Positions 8,920 through 18,965 are shown, numbered from the stretch's first letter. The stretch is 64,000 bases of DNA from Pseudomonas sp. PA27(2017) (GCF_001945445.1 NZ_MSXW01000022.1:1-64000), one strand, 5' to 3'. The notes: a model not told the origin generated them from the sequence alone. Translations and numbers: made by a program.

Positions 8920-9642
8920 ATGCCGGCCATGAGCAAAGCCCCTCTGCCCCGCTGCTGCAGCCCCCTCGCCGATCACTGGCCGTTCACGCGGCCACTGGCC
9001 GGCGCGCAGTTGATCAGCACCCATTTCGACCCAACCCGACTCGACGAAGGCGACTACCTGGCCGCAGGCGTACCGCCGGTGCGCGGCGTCGCCAAACGCC
9101 AGGCCGAGCACCTGGCCGGGCGTCTGTGCGCACGCGAAGCGCTGTATCGGGTCACCGGCGTGGCCAGCGTACCGGCGGTCGGTGAGGACCGGGCGCCGCA
9201 ATGGCCGGCGCAGGTCAGCGGGTCGATCACCCATGGCCAGGGCTGGGCCGCCGCCATCGTCGCGCCCGCCCGGGATTGGCGAGGGCTGGGCCTGGACGTC
9301 GAGCGGCTGCTGTCCAGCGAGCGCGCCGAGCGGCTGGTCGGCGAGATTCTCACCGCCGATGAGCTGGCACGCATCGCCGAACTAAGCCCAGAGCAGCGCG
9401 CCTGGTGGATCAGCCTGACCTTCTCGCTCAAGGAAAGCCTGTTCAAGGCGCTCTACCCGCTGGTGCTCACGCGCTTCTATTTCCAGGATGCGGAACTGCT
9501 CGACCTAGACGCCGAACAAGGCAGCGCGCGCCTGCGCCTGTTGATCGACCTGAGCGAAGAGTGGCAAGCCAAAACCGAACTGGCCGGCATGTATGCCGAG
9601 CTAGACAATCAGGTACTCAGCCTGGTGGCCATCAAGGCCTGA
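8920..9642 (+). CDS. pcpS: 4'-phosphopantetheinyl transferase PcpS
   Basis: A 240-residue EntD/Sfp-class enzyme that converts apo acyl-, peptidyl- and aryl-carrier proteins to the holo form using coenzyme A. The signature motifs are GLGLDVE (Mg2+-binding Asp and Glu) and FSLKESLFKALYPLV. In Pseudomonas a single such enzyme serves both fatty acid and siderophore synthesis. P. aeruginosa pcpS also lies near nap as I recall. Two possible ATGs (8920, 8929) give MPAM or MSKA; I keep the longer, matching the remembered homologue. Confidence 0.92.
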   Translation: MPAMSKAPLPRCCSPLADHWPFTRPLAGAQLISTHFDPTRLDEGDYLAAGVPPVRGVAKRQAEHLAGRLCAREALYRVTGVASVPAVGEDRAPQWPAQVSGSITHGQGWAAAIVAPARDWRGLGLDVERLLSSERAERLVGEILTADELARIAELSPEQRAWWISLTFSLKESLFKALYPLVLTRFYFQDAELLDLDAEQGSARLRLLIDLSEEWQAKTELAGMYAELDNQVLSLVAIKA

Positions 9643-9668
9643 ACGAGCACTTGCTCTTCTAGCCTGCG

Positions 9669-9746
9669 GTTGAGCGCAGCGATACCCAGGGCCAACTCGA
9701 ATACACCGCCGTTTTCAAGACCGCCCCGGGTATCGCTTCGCTCAAC
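9669..9746. repeat. Imperfect inverted repeat, possible interspersed palindrome
   Basis: Arms 9669-9687 and 9728-9746 match at 18 of 19 bases (the gttgagcg...ataccc type), 40 bases apart. It fills much of the pcpS-apeB gap. The look (GAGCGAAGCGATACCC) is that of dispersed genomic repeats rather than a terminator, as no U-run follows. Confidence 0.5.
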
Positions 9747-9844
9747 ACCGGGCTACCTGAACTGATCCCTGCATACGCGAGGAAACGCCAACAGCGCCGC
9801 GGGCAAATCCGATAAACTCGGCACATTGCCGTCCGGAGTGCCCC

Positions 9845-11134
9845 ATGCGCGAAGAATTGAATCAAGGCCTGCTCGACTTTCTCAACGCCTCCCCTACACC
9901 CTTTCATGCCACCAGCAGCCTGGCCATGCGCCTCGAAGCCGCCGGTTACCGCCAGCTCGACGAGCGCGCGCCCTGGTACACCGAAGCCGGTGGCCGCTAT
10001 TACGTGACCCGCAACGATTCCTCGATCATCGCCTTCCAGCTCGGCACGCGCTCGCCCGTAGAAGGCGGCGTGCGCCTGGTCGGCGCCCATACCGACAGCC
10101 CCTGCCTGCGCGTCAAGCCCAACCCGGAGCTGGAGCGTCAGGGTTACTTCCAGCTCGGCGTCGAAATTTACGGCGGCGCGCTGCTGGCCCCCTGGTTCGA
10201 CCGCGACCTGTCGCTGGCCGGCCGCGTCACCTACCGCCGCGACGGCAAGGTGGAAAGCGCGCTGATCGACTTCTACCAGCCGATTGCCGTGATCCCCAGC
10301 CTGGCCATCCACCTCAACCGCGAGGCCAATCAGGGCTGGGCGATCAACGCGCAGAACGAATTGCCGCCGATCCTCGCCCAACTGGCCGGTGCCGAGGGTG
10401 CCGACTTCCGTGCCCTGCTCAGCGAGCAGTTGGCCATGGAGCACGATTTCAACGCCGATGCGGTGCTCGATTACGAGCTGAGCTTCTACGACACCCAGAG
10501 CGCTGCGGTGGTGGGCCTGAATCAGGACTTCATCGCCAGTGCGCGCCTGGACAACCTGCTGTCCTGCTACGCCGGCCTGCAGGCGCTGCTCGACGCCGGT
10601 GAAGAGGAAACCTGCGTACTGGTGTGTACCGACCATGAAGAAGTCGGTTCCAGCTCGGCGTGCGGCGCCGATGGCCCGATGCTCGAGCAGGTGCTGCGCC
10701 GCGTATTGCCCCAGGGCGATGATTTCGTGCGCACCATCCAGCGTTCCCTGCTCGTCTCGGCGGACAACGCCCACGGCGTGCATCCCAACTACGAAGCCAA
10801 GCACGACGGCAATCACGGGCCCAAGCTCAACGCCGGCCCGGTGATCAAGATCAACAGCAACCAGCGCTACGCCACCAACAGCGAAACCGCCGGTTTCTTC
10901 CGCCACCTGTGCCTGGAAAACGAAGTGCCGGTACAGAGCTTCGTGACCCGCAGCGACATGGGTTGCGGCTCGACCATCGGTCCGATCACCGCCAGCCAGC
11001 TGGGCGTGCGTACCGTCGATATCGGCCTGCCGACCTTCGCCATGCACTCGATTCGCGAGCTGGCCGGCAGCCAGGATCTGGCGCACCTGGTGAAAGTGCT
11101 GGGCGCCTTTTACAACAGCCATGACCTGCCCTGA
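9845..11134 (+). CDS. apeB: M18 family aminopeptidase
   Basis: A 429-residue zinc aminopeptidase of the aspartyl aminopeptidase family. The metal and catalytic motifs appear in order: [14 protein letters not shown], then ACTD-type [10 protein letters not shown], then the distal [16 protein letters not shown] and [10 protein letters not shown]. The length equals that of Pseudomonas ApeB. It should remove N-terminal residues, preferring acidic ones, from peptides in the cytoplasm. gmhA starts 7 bases later, so the two are likely one transcript. Confidence 0.93.
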   Translation: MREELNQGLLDFLNASPTPFHATSSLAMRLEAAGYRQLDERAPWYTEAGGRYYVTRNDSSIIAFQLGTRSPVEGGVRLVGAHTDSPCLRVKPNPELERQGYFQLGVEIYGGALLAPWFDRDLSLAGRVTYRRDGKVESALIDFYQPIAVIPSLAIHLNREANQGWAINAQNELPPILAQLAGAEGADFRALLSEQLAMEHDFNADAVLDYELSFYDTQSAAVVGLNQDFIASARLDNLLSCYAGLQALLDAGEEETCVLVCTDHEEVGSSSACGADGPMLEQVLRRVLPQGDDFVRTIQRSLLVSADNAHGVHPNYEAKHDGNHGPKLNAGPVIKINSNQRYATNSETAGFFRHLCLENEVPVQSFVTRSDMGCGSTIGPITASQLGVRTVDIGLPTFAMHSIRELAGSQDLAHLVKVLGAFYNSHDLP

Positions 11135-11141
11135 GGCGACC

Positions 11142-11729
11142 ATGATCGAACATATCCGCAACAGCCTGATCGAAGCCCAGCGCGCCCTCGACGCCTTCAT
11201 CGGCAACGAGCAGACGCTGGCCAATATCGAGCACGCCGCCAACCTTCTGGTGAGCAGCTTCGAGGCCAAGGGCAAGGTGTTTTCCTGCGGCAACGGCGGC
11301 TCGATGTGCGACGCCATGCATTTCGCCGAAGAACTCACCGGCCGTTACCGCAAGAACCGCCCGGGCATCGCGGCGGTCTCGATCAGCGACGCCAGCCACA
11401 TCAGCTGCGTAGCCAACGACTTCGGCTACGACCACATCTTCTCGCGCTACGTTGAATCCCACGGCCGCGAAGGCGATGTGCTGCTGGCCATCAGCACCAG
11501 CGGCAAGAGCCCCAACGTGGTCAAGGCCGCCGAGGCAGCGAAGGCCCTCGGCATCAAGGTCATCGCCCTGACCGGCAAGCCAGGCTCGCTGCTGGAAAGT
11601 CTCGCCGACGTGTGCATCTGTGCGCCGGGCGGCGATTTCGCCGATCGCACCCAGGAGCTGCACATCAAGGTCATCCACATCCTCATCGAACTGGTCGAGC
11701 GTCGTCTCAGCCCGGAAAACTACGCCTGA
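11142..11729 (+). CDS. gmhA: Sedoheptulose-7-phosphate isomerase GmhA
   Basis: A 195-residue SIS-domain enzyme converting sedoheptulose 7-phosphate to D-glycero-manno-heptose 7-phosphate, the first step toward LPS inner-core heptose. Diagnostic stretches are [45 protein letters not shown] and [20 protein letters not shown], nearly identical to E. coli GmhA. I start at 11142 (MIEHIRN) behind tgaggcgac; a 7-codon longer start would overlap apeB. Confidence 0.93.
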   Translation: MIEHIRNSLIEAQRALDAFIGNEQTLANIEHAANLLVSSFEAKGKVFSCGNGGSMCDAMHFAEELTGRYRKNRPGIAAVSISDASHISCVANDFGYDHIFSRYVESHGREGDVLLAISTSGKSPNVVKAAEAAKALGIKVIALTGKPGSLLESLADVCICAPGGDFADRTQELHIKVIHILIELVERRLSPENYA

Positions 11730-11789
11730 GCCCAGGGCGGCGTCAGCCGACGCCGCCCGACACTCACCCGCGTGTTGGAGAATTCGCGC

Positions 11790-13952
11790 GTGATCCGCCT
11801 CAACGCCCTGCTGCGCCGCCTGCTGTTGCTCACCCTGGTCATGTTCGCCTGCGCGTCTGCCCAGGCGGCGGGCATCCCGACCCTGTTTGGCGGCACTGGC
11901 GAAGCCAGCACCCAGCCCCAGGCGGATCAACCGCTGGATCGCTCCCTCGATGAAGTGATCCAGTCGCTGGAGAACGACAAGCAACGCGCGCAGTTGCTCA
12001 ACGACCTGAAGACCCTGCGCGACACCACCCAGAAAGCCCAGACCGAGAGCCGCGACGGCGTGCTGGGGCTGATCGGCAATACCCTGAGCGGTATCGAAAG
12101 TCAGTTCTCCGGCGAGCACAGCCCGCTGGCGCGCTGGCAGCTGGAGCTGTCACGCAGCCGCAGCGAACTGGCGGCGCTGTTGCCCGAGGCCGGCGAGCGG
12201 TTTGCGCTGGTCAGCAACTTCGCGCTGATCATCGGTATCTGGAGCCTGCTGGCCTTCGGGCTGCGGGCGCTCAGCCACCAGGTTCGCCTGCGCTTCGGCC
12301 TCGCCGAGGACCTGCCACAGAACCCACGCCCCACCGACCTGCTGCGCTTCGCCCTGCGCAAGCTCGGCCCCTGGTTCGCCGCCCTGCTGATCACCGGATA
12401 CCTGAGCTACGTGCTGCCCGCCTCCCTGGGCCGCGACCTGGCCATGGTGCTGGCCTACGCACTGGTGGTGGGCACCTGCTTCTCCGCCATCTGCGTGATC
12501 GCCTTTTCGCTGCTCGACGGCCCGCACCGGCGCACCGCGCTGAACATCCTGCGCCGCCGCGCCTTTCGCCCGCTGTGGCTGATCGGCAGCTTCGCTGCCT
12601 TTGGCGAGGCGCTCAACGATCCGCGTCTGGTCGCCAGCCTCGGCGCCAACCTGGCGCACACCACCGCCACCCTGACCAACGTGCTGGCGGCGTTGTGCAC
12701 CGGCCTGTTCATCCTGCGCTTCCGTCGTCCGATCGCCCACCTGATCCGCAACCAGCCCCTGGCACGGCGTCTGCGCCAGCGCGGCATCAGCGAGACCGTG
12801 GAGCTGCTCGGTAGCTTCTGGTACCTGCCGGCCCTGGCCCTGGTGGCGATTTCCCTGTCGGCGACCTTCGTGTCGGCCGGCGACACCAGCACCGCCTTCC
12901 GCCAGTCGCTGGTCTGCACCGTGCTGCTGGTCACCTGCATGGTCGTCAACGGGCTGATCAGGCGGCGTCTGTTCAGGAGCCGTTCGCGGCATCGCCGGCA
13001 TGCCGCGTATTTCGAGCGCTTCCAGAACTTCTTCCACACCATGCTGAGCCTGGCCGTGTGGCTGCTGTTCATCGAGCTGGGCCTGCGTGTGTGGGGGCTG
13101 TCGCTGATCCGCTTCGCCGAGGGCGATGGGCACGAGATCAGCCTCAAGCTGGTCGGCCTGGGCGCGACCCTGGCCTGCGGCTGGCTGGTGTGGATTCTTG
13201 CCGACACCGCGGTGCATCACGCCCTCACCCGCTCGCGCAAAGGCCAGACCAACGCCCGCGCGCAGACCATGATGCCGCTGATCCGCAACGTGCTGTTCGT
13301 CAGCATTTTCATCATCGCGGCCATCGTCGCCCTGGCCAACATGGGCATGAACGTCACCCCGCTGCTGGCTGGCGCCGGGGTAATCGGCCTAGCCATCGGT
13401 TTTGGCGCGCAATCGCTGGTGGCGGACCTGATCACCGGCCTGTTCATCATCATCGAGGACTCCCTGGCCATCGACGACTACGTCGACGTCGGCGGCCACC
13501 TCGGCACAGTCGAAGGCCTGACCATCCGCACCGTGCGCCTGCGGGATATCGACGGCATCGTGCACACCATCCCGTTCAGCGAGATCAAGAGCATCAAGAA
13601 CTACTCGCGCGAGTTCGGCTACGCCATCTTTCGCGTCGCCGTGCCCCACGACATGAACATCGACGATGCCATCAAGCTGTTGCGCGAGGTCGCCACCGAG
13701 CTGCGCAACGACGTGCTGATGCGTCGCAACATCTGGTCGCCCCTGGAGATCCAGGGCGTGGAAAGCTTCGATTCCGGCAACGCGGTGCTGCGTGCTCGCT
13801 TCAAGACCGCGCCGATCCGCCAGTGGGAGGTGTCGCGCGCCTTCAACCTGGCGCTCAAGCGCCACCTGGACGAATCCGGCCTGAGCCTGGCGACGCCGCG
13901 CCTGACCATCCAGATGATGGCGCTCAGCCCGAACAAGGCGGACGAGCAGTAA
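11790..13952 (+). CDS. MscS-family mechanosensitive channel, YbiO-like
   Basis: About 720 residues: signal peptide (cleaved near AQA), a periplasmic helical region, a bundle of about ten membrane helices, then the MscS core. The pore-lining helix and beta domain are recognisable (ALANMGMNVTPLLAGAGVIG, GFGAQSLVADLITGLFIIIED, DYVDVGGHLGTVE). Size and order match E. coli YbiO, a large MscS paralogue that opens under membrane tension to release solutes during hypo-osmotic shock. GTG at 11790 has GGAG nine bases upstream; GTG at 11772 is an alternative six codons longer. Confidence 0.88.
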   Translation: MIRLNALLRRLLLLTLVMFACASAQAAGIPTLFGGTGEASTQPQADQPLDRSLDEVIQSLENDKQRAQLLNDLKTLRDTTQKAQTESRDGVLGLIGNTLSGIESQFSGEHSPLARWQLELSRSRSELAALLPEAGERFALVSNFALIIGIWSLLAFGLRALSHQVRLRFGLAEDLPQNPRPTDLLRFALRKLGPWFAALLITGYLSYVLPASLGRDLAMVLAYALVVGTCFSAICVIAFSLLDGPHRRTALNILRRRAFRPLWLIGSFAAFGEALNDPRLVASLGANLAHTTATLTNVLAALCTGLFILRFRRPIAHLIRNQPLARRLRQRGISETVELLGSFWYLPALALVAISLSATFVSAGDTSTAFRQSLVCTVLLVTCMVVNGLIRRRLFRSRSRHRRHAAYFERFQNFFHTMLSLAVWLLFIELGLRVWGLSLIRFAEGDGHEISLKLVGLGATLACGWLVWILADTAVHHALTRSRKGQTNARAQTMMPLIRNVLFVSIFIIAAIVALANMGMNVTPLLAGAGVIGLAIGFGAQSLVADLITGLFIIIEDSLAIDDYVDVGGHLGTVEGLTIRTVRLRDIDGIVHTIPFSEIKSIKNYSREFGYAIFRVAVPHDMNIDDAIKLLREVATELRNDVLMRRNIWSPLEIQGVESFDSGNAVLRARFKTAPIRQWEVSRAFNLALKRHLDESGLSLATPRLTIQMMALSPNKADEQ

Positions 13953-14057
13953 CCGGAACCAACGCACATCCGCGCGGACTGCCCAGTCATGGTGCGCCCG
14001 GCGACCTGCACTTTCCGCTACCATGCGGCGACGTTCACCAACCGATAGGGACATCTC

Positions 14058-14654
14058 ATGGATATCTCCACCCTTATCATCATCGCCGTACTGGTCGTGG
14101 TGGTTTTCTACGTGATCAGCGTCTACAACCGCCTGGTCAGCCTGCGCAACCGCTACCAGAACGGCTTCGCGCAGATCGAGGTGCAACTCAAGCGCCGCTA
14201 TGACCTGATCCCCAACCTGGTGGAAACCGCCAAGGCCTACCTCGCCCACGAACGCGAAACCCTCGAGGCCGTGGTGGCCGCGCGCAATGGTGCGGTCGAG
14301 GGCCTCAAGCAGGCTTCGCAAAACCCGGGCGATGCCCAAAGCATGAACCTCCTGGCCAACGCCGAGGGCGTGCTGAAGAATGCCATGGGCCGCCTCAACG
14401 TGACCGTCGAGGCCTACCCGGACCTCAAGGCCTCGCAGAACATGCAGCAGCTCAGCGAAGAACTCTCCAGCACCGAGAACAAGGTGGCCTTCGCCCGCCA
14501 GGCCTACAACGATGCGGTCACCGCCTACAACGCCTACCGCCAGAGCTTCCCGCCGGTGGTGCTGGCGGGCGCCTTCGGCCACGGCAGCGATGCGGCCCTG
14601 CTGGAGTTCGCCGACAGCGCGGCGATTCAGGACGCGCCCAAAGTCGCCTTCTGA
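14058..14654 (+). CDS. LemA family protein
   Basis: A 198-residue protein with an N-terminal membrane helix (about 5-24) and a long helical domain. The LemA signature is clear: YNRLVSLRNRYQNGFAQIEVQLKRRYDLIPNLVETAKAYLAHE. LemA proteins are membrane-anchored with helical bundles outside; their role is not settled. The M48 protease follows after 16 bases, a pairing common across bacteria that suggests a shared function. RBS is weak but the start is unambiguous. Confidence 0.9.
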   Translation: MDISTLIIIAVLVVVVFYVISVYNRLVSLRNRYQNGFAQIEVQLKRRYDLIPNLVETAKAYLAHERETLEAVVAARNGAVEGLKQASQNPGDAQSMNLLANAEGVLKNAMGRLNVTVEAYPDLKASQNMQQLSEELSSTENKVAFARQAYNDAVTAYNAYRQSFPPVVLAGAFGHGSDAALLEFADSAAIQDAPKVAF

Positions 14655-14670
14655 GCACCGGGGCTAGCGG

Positions 14671-16557
14671 ATGGATTTCTTCGAACAGCAGGACCGTGCC
14701 CGACGCAACAGCTCGCGCCTGGTGATACTGCTGGTAATGGCGGTGATAACCCTGGTGGTCAGCACTACGCTGGTGATCGCCGTCGCCTGGCAGGTCTACC
14801 AATACGGCAACTACAGCCTCGAGGCGCTGAGCAAGGAGTTGCTGCTCAGCGTGGCCGCGGTGGTCGTCGGCGTGGTGATCCTCGGCTGGGCATTCAAGGC
14901 CTCGCAACTGCGCGCCGGCGGCAAGGTGGTCGCCGAGCGCCTTGGCGGGCGCCTGCTCAACCTCAAGCCCGAGGGCCTGCACGAGCAGCGGGTGCTCAAC
15001 GTGGTCGAGGAAATGGCGCTGGCCGCCGGCGTGCCGGTGCCGCCCGTGTACCTGCTCGAAGAACCCGGCATCAATGCCTTCGCCGCCGGGCTGCGGCCGG
15101 AGAACGCGGTGATCGGCGTGACCCGCGGCGCCATCGAGCGGCTCAACCGCGATGAGTTGCAGGGCGTGATCGCCCATGAATTCAGCCATATCCTGCATGG
15201 CGACATGCGCCTCAACACCCGCCTGGTGGCGGTGCTGCACGGCATCCTGCTGCTCGGCCTGATCGGCGAGCTGCTGATGCGCGGTGTGGGCCACAGCGGC
15301 CCGGCGCGCTCGTCCAGCCGTTCGGACGACAAGGGCCGTGGCAACGCCGTCGCGCTGGTCATGGTGGTCGGCCTGGCGCTGCTGGTGATCGGCTACGCCG
15401 GCACCTTTTTCGGCAACCTGATCAAGGCTGCCGTCAGCCGCCAGCGCGAGTTTCTCGCCGACGCCTCGGCCGTGCAGTACACCCGCAACCCCAACGGTAT
15501 CGCCGGCGCGCTGAAGAAGCTCGGCAGCGGTTCACGCCTGGAAGCCAGCCATGCCGCGGAGTACAGCCATATGTACTTCGGCCAGGGCCTGGCGCTGAGC
15601 CGGATGATGGCCACCCACCCGCCGCTGGAGGAGCGCATCCGCCGCATCGATCCGAACTGGAAAGGCGTGGTGCTCGGCGACGAGGTGTTCGAAGCGCCGA
15701 CGCAGCCCGTCGCGCCACAACAGCCGGCGACCGCAGGCTTCAGCGCTGCCGCGGCGGGCGCCGCCATCGCCAGCATCGGCGAGCCACAACCGCTGCATCT
15801 CGAAGAGGCCCGCGAGAGCCTGGCGCAGATCGACGAGCGCCTGCGCGACGCCGCCCACGATCCACACGGCGCTCTGACGATTCTCTACGGCCTGCTGCTG
15901 GGCCCTGATGACGCCGCCCGCCAGCAGCGCATGACCTGGATGCAGGCCAACCTGCCACCTCTACTGGCCGACCGCCTGCTGGAGTTGGCCGAGCCGCTGC
16001 AACGGTTGCCCGCCGGGCGTCGCCTGCCGCTGCTGGAGCTGGCCATCCCCGCACTCAAGCAACTCGAGCCCCAGGATTTCGTCAGCCTCAAGCGCGATAT
16101 CGGCACCCTGCTGATCAGCACCGGGCAACTGGGCTTGATGGAATGGGCGCTGCTGCGCATCGTCGAACGCAACCTGGGCATGCAACGCCCCGTGCAAGGC
16201 CGTCTGCCGCTGGCCGCGCTGGGCAATGAAAGCTGCGTGCTGCTGGCCGCCCTGGCACGGGCCGGCAATGCCGGCGAGCAGGCGGCCAGCGAAGCGTTCC
16301 AGGCCGCCTGGAGCACCCTGCCGTTCACCGCCCGGGTATTTGCCGAGCAGCGCCGCGCCGGAATCAGCGAACTGAACGACGCGCTCAACCGCCTCAACCA
16401 GATGCGCCCGCTGCAGAAGCCGCAATTACTCAAGGCCATGGCCCGCTGTATCGAGCATGACGGGCGCATCAGCGCGGGCGAGGCGGAATTGATGCGTGCC
16501 GTCGCCGACACTCTGGATTGCCCTATGCCGCCGCTGTTGAGTGATCGTCAGGTCTGA
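14671..16557 (+). CDS. M48 family membrane metalloprotease with C-terminal extension
   Basis: 628 residues. Two N-terminal helices (about 17-43, 52-75) precede an HtpX-like catalytic domain with the zinc motif HEFSH (His169, Glu170, His173) and the third-ligand region REFLADASAVQYT. Two further helices follow at about 190-205 and 230-255. HtpX alone is about 290 residues; the extra ~300 are helical and end in a TerB-like motif (EHDGRISAGEAELMRAVADTL). It probably degrades membrane proteins under envelope stress and is coupled to the LemA gene 16 bases upstream. Confidence 0.9.
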   Translation: MDFFEQQDRARRNSSRLVILLVMAVITLVVSTTLVIAVAWQVYQYGNYSLEALSKELLLSVAAVVVGVVILGWAFKASQLRAGGKVVAERLGGRLLNLKPEGLHEQRVLNVVEEMALAAGVPVPPVYLLEEPGINAFAAGLRPENAVIGVTRGAIERLNRDELQGVIAHEFSHILHGDMRLNTRLVAVLHGILLLGLIGELLMRGVGHSGPARSSSRSDDKGRGNAVALVMVVGLALLVIGYAGTFFGNLIKAAVSRQREFLADASAVQYTRNPNGIAGALKKLGSGSRLEASHAAEYSHMYFGQGLALSRMMATHPPLEERIRRIDPNWKGVVLGDEVFEAPTQPVAPQQPATAGFSAAAAGAAIASIGEPQPLHLEEARESLAQIDERLRDAAHDPHGALTILYGLLLGPDDAARQQRMTWMQANLPPLLADRLLELAEPLQRLPAGRRLPLLELAIPALKQLEPQDFVSLKRDIGTLLISTGQLGLMEWALLRIVERNLGMQRPVQGRLPLAALGNESCVLLAALARAGNAGEQAASEAFQAAWSTLPFTARVFAEQRRAGISELNDALNRLNQMRPLQKPQLLKAMARCIEHDGRISAGEAELMRAVADTLDCPMPPLLSDRQV

Positions 16558-16627
16558 CGCCCAATAACAACAAGCCGTTGTTGGCGCAGCCTCTGCCTCT
16601 GTGGGAGCTGCGAACCAGCAAATCCGC

Positions 16628-17506
16628 CTAAAGCCCCGAGCGTCCCGCCGTGCCGAATACCTGCGTCCAATAGATGGTTGCCTGGCTCTGCGGGTTGCTG
16701 GCGTAGGCCGCGCCCATTTCATGGAAGTCCGGGTTCATCAGGTTGTAGCAGTGCGAGGGGCTGGCCAGCCAGCCTTCGACCACCTGCTGGGCGCGGCCCT
16801 GGCCGGCGGCAATGTTCTCGCCGATCACCGTCCAGGTATAGCCGGCCGCCGTGGCCCGGGCGCCGACCAGGCTACGGTCGCTGCCCTGGTGGCTGAACAG
16901 GCTGTTCATCGCCATGTCGCGGCTGTGAGCCAGGGCGGCCTGGCCCAGCGCGTCGTTCCAGCTCAGCGGTTCGGCCGCGTCGAATGGCTGGTCGCCACAT
17001 TGGCGAGCCGTGCCGCGAGCCTGGTTGACCGCCTCGAGAATCGCCTTGCCCTCTTCCTGCCAATCGCCCAGACGCGCTGGCAACAGCGCCCGGCCGAGCA
17101 CCACCTGCCAGCTGTTGCCCTCGTGCAGCACGCCGATGTCGGCGAATTGCGCATCCTGTAGTTGCTTGCAATACGACTGCTGCAGCATGGCCATGGCCGC
17201 TTCCGGGGTGTCCGGGCCGGTGACGCGGATCAGTTGCACGGCCGCAGCCTGATAGCCAGCCTGTTGCAACGCCTGCTGAAGTTGATCGGAAGAATTGACC
17301 TTCTGCTCAGCCAGGCGTCGATCAGGCGCCAGTGGGCCGGCCGCAGGGCTGGCTTGCCCGCCACAGCCCTGCCCGGCCTCGCGGTAGCTGTTGATCAGCT
17401 TGGCCAGTTGCGCGGCTTCATCGCCCCTCGCAGTACCTGCGGCACTCGCGCAAAGCAGCAGCGCTGCCGTAACGATCTGCCGAACCCGCTTGGGTGAGTC
17501 ACTCAT
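16628..17506 (-). CDS. Secreted CAP-domain (SCP/PR-1-like) protein
   Basis: 292 residues with an N-terminal signal peptide (AALLLCASAAGTARG). The first half is family-specific and unrecognised. A CAP domain occupies about 155-288, with the expected motifs HSRDMAMNSLFSHQG, GENIAAGQG and HCYNLMNPDFHEMGAAY. Bacterial CAP proteins are extracytoplasmic; their activity is mostly unknown. It is divergent from the glucosylglycerol-phosphate phosphatase gene and convergent with the M48 protease gene. A weak stem (aacaac/gttgtt, 16566-16582) lies between the convergent genes. Confidence 0.85.
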   Translation of the reverse strand: MSDSPKRVRQIVTAALLLCASAAGTARGDEAAQLAKLINSYREAGQGCGGQASPAAGPLAPDRRLAEQKVNSSDQLQQALQQAGYQAAAVQLIRVTGPDTPEAAMAMLQQSYCKQLQDAQFADIGVLHEGNSWQVVLGRALLPARLGDWQEEGKAILEAVNQARGTARQCGDQPFDAAEPLSWNDALGQAALAHSRDMAMNSLFSHQGSDRSLVGARATAAGYTWTVIGENIAAGQGRAQQVVEGWLASPSHCYNLMNPDFHEMGAAYASNPQSQATIYWTQVFGTAGRSGL

Positions 17507-17614
17507 CCGTGCTTCCTCTCAAATCCGCTCTGCCAATCTGATGATGGACAACCGCTATGGCCAAATGCTTCAGTGAATCGCCCCATCAGGTGAAACCGCG
17601 TTAGACTCGGGCCC

Positions 17615-18883
17615 ATGATTGTGACCGAAACCGCGTATTCGCTCGACCCCACTTCTCTGCTCGATAGCCTCGCTGGCACCGATGACCTGCTGATCATCCA
17701 GGATCTGGATGGCGTGTGCATGGCTCTGGTGCGCGACCCCTTAACCCGTACGCTGGATGCTGCCTACCTGCAGGCGGCCCGCGAGCTGGATGGTCACTTC
17801 CAGGTGCTGACCAACGGCGAGCACATCGGCAGCCGTGGTGTGAACGGCCTGGTCGAACGCGCCATGGGAAGCGCGCGGCACTGCCAGGAGCAGGGCCTGT
17901 ACCTGCCCGGGCTGGCCGCCGGCGGCGTGCAGTTGCAGGATCGCCACGGACGCATCGCCCATCCAGGCGTCAGCACCGAGGAGCTGGCGTTTCTCGACGC
18001 AGCGCCTGCATGGCTGAACGAATCGCTGAAAGAACTGCTGCGGCAGGCGCCCTACCACCTGGCGGATCGCGATATCGAGCGACTACTGGCCAGCAGCGTG
18101 CTCGACAACCCGGTGTCGCCCACGCTCAATCTCAACGCCTTCCATCATCACTGGCATGACCACCCGGCGCTGTATGCGCGTATCCAGGTCGACGGCGCCG
18201 GGCTCCTTGGGCAATTACTCGACAGGGCCGCTGCGCAGGGCCTGGCGCAATCGTTCTTCGTCCATTACGCCCCCAATCTCGGTCGCGATGCAGAGGGCCA
18301 CGAGCGCCTGCGCCCGGCGCAAGGCACCGCGGCGGGTACCACCGATCTGCAACTGATGCTACGCGGCGCCGTCAAGGAAGCCGGTGTGCTGGTGATCCTC
18401 AACCGTTACTACGGGCAGCGTACCGGCACGTTCCCCTTGGGCGAGGACTTCAACGTGCGCCAGGCACCAGCCAGCCTCGACGCGTTGCTGCAGTTGGCCG
18501 TCGAGCGCTTCGATCCGCGCGGCATGCCGCGCTTGGTCGGCGTTGGCGACACCCTGACCAGCTCGCCCGCCACAACCGATGCTGGCGATAGCACCTGGCT
18601 GCGCGGCGGCAGCGACCGCGGCTTTCTCACCCTGGTGCAAGAACTGGGTAAGGCGTTCGCACAGGACAACCGCGTGCTCTACGTCGACAGCAGCCAGGGT
18701 GAGGTGCAGCGCCCCGGCGTGAATGCCGCGTACCTGCGCGATCACCCTCGGGATCCCTGGTCGGCGCTCGACGGCATCACCGATGCCAGAGATCCGTTGC
18801 GCCTGAATATCATCTTCGCCGGCGGGCCGCGCCAGTACCTGGCCTTCTTCCGCGAGCTGGCCAAGGCTCGCCAACGAGGCTGA
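17615..18883 (+). CDS. Glucosylglycerol-3-phosphate phosphatase (StpA type)
   Basis: A 422-residue HAD-like phosphatase, the length of cyanobacterial StpA. It shares many blocks I recall from Synechocystis StpA: IQDLDGVCMALV (with the DxD of HAD motif I), VLTNGEHIGSRGV, GLYLPGLAAGGVQ, FFVHYAPNLGRD, LRGAVKEAGVL, GGSDRGFL and YVDSSQGEV. The enzyme would dephosphorylate glucosylglycerol 3-phosphate to the osmolyte glucosylglycerol. Its partner synthase GgpS is not in the window. Glucosylglycerol has been reported in P. mendocina and P. pseudoalcaligenes. Function is inferred from family only. Confidence 0.85.
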   Translation: MIVTETAYSLDPTSLLDSLAGTDDLLIIQDLDGVCMALVRDPLTRTLDAAYLQAARELDGHFQVLTNGEHIGSRGVNGLVERAMGSARHCQEQGLYLPGLAAGGVQLQDRHGRIAHPGVSTEELAFLDAAPAWLNESLKELLRQAPYHLADRDIERLLASSVLDNPVSPTLNLNAFHHHWHDHPALYARIQVDGAGLLGQLLDRAAAQGLAQSFFVHYAPNLGRDAEGHERLRPAQGTAAGTTDLQLMLRGAVKEAGVLVILNRYYGQRTGTFPLGEDFNVRQAPASLDALLQLAVERFDPRGMPRLVGVGDTLTSSPATTDAGDSTWLRGGSDRGFLTLVQELGKAFAQDNRVLYVDSSQGEVQRPGVNAAYLRDHPRDPWSALDGITDARDPLRLNIIFAGGPRQYLAFFRELAKARQRG

Positions 18884-18965
18884 TTCACCGACCCTGCGAA
18901 CCTTTCCCGCGGCCCCACGTCCGAATCTCTGCGCTTTCGCCTCACTCGCTCGCGGAGAACTCCAC

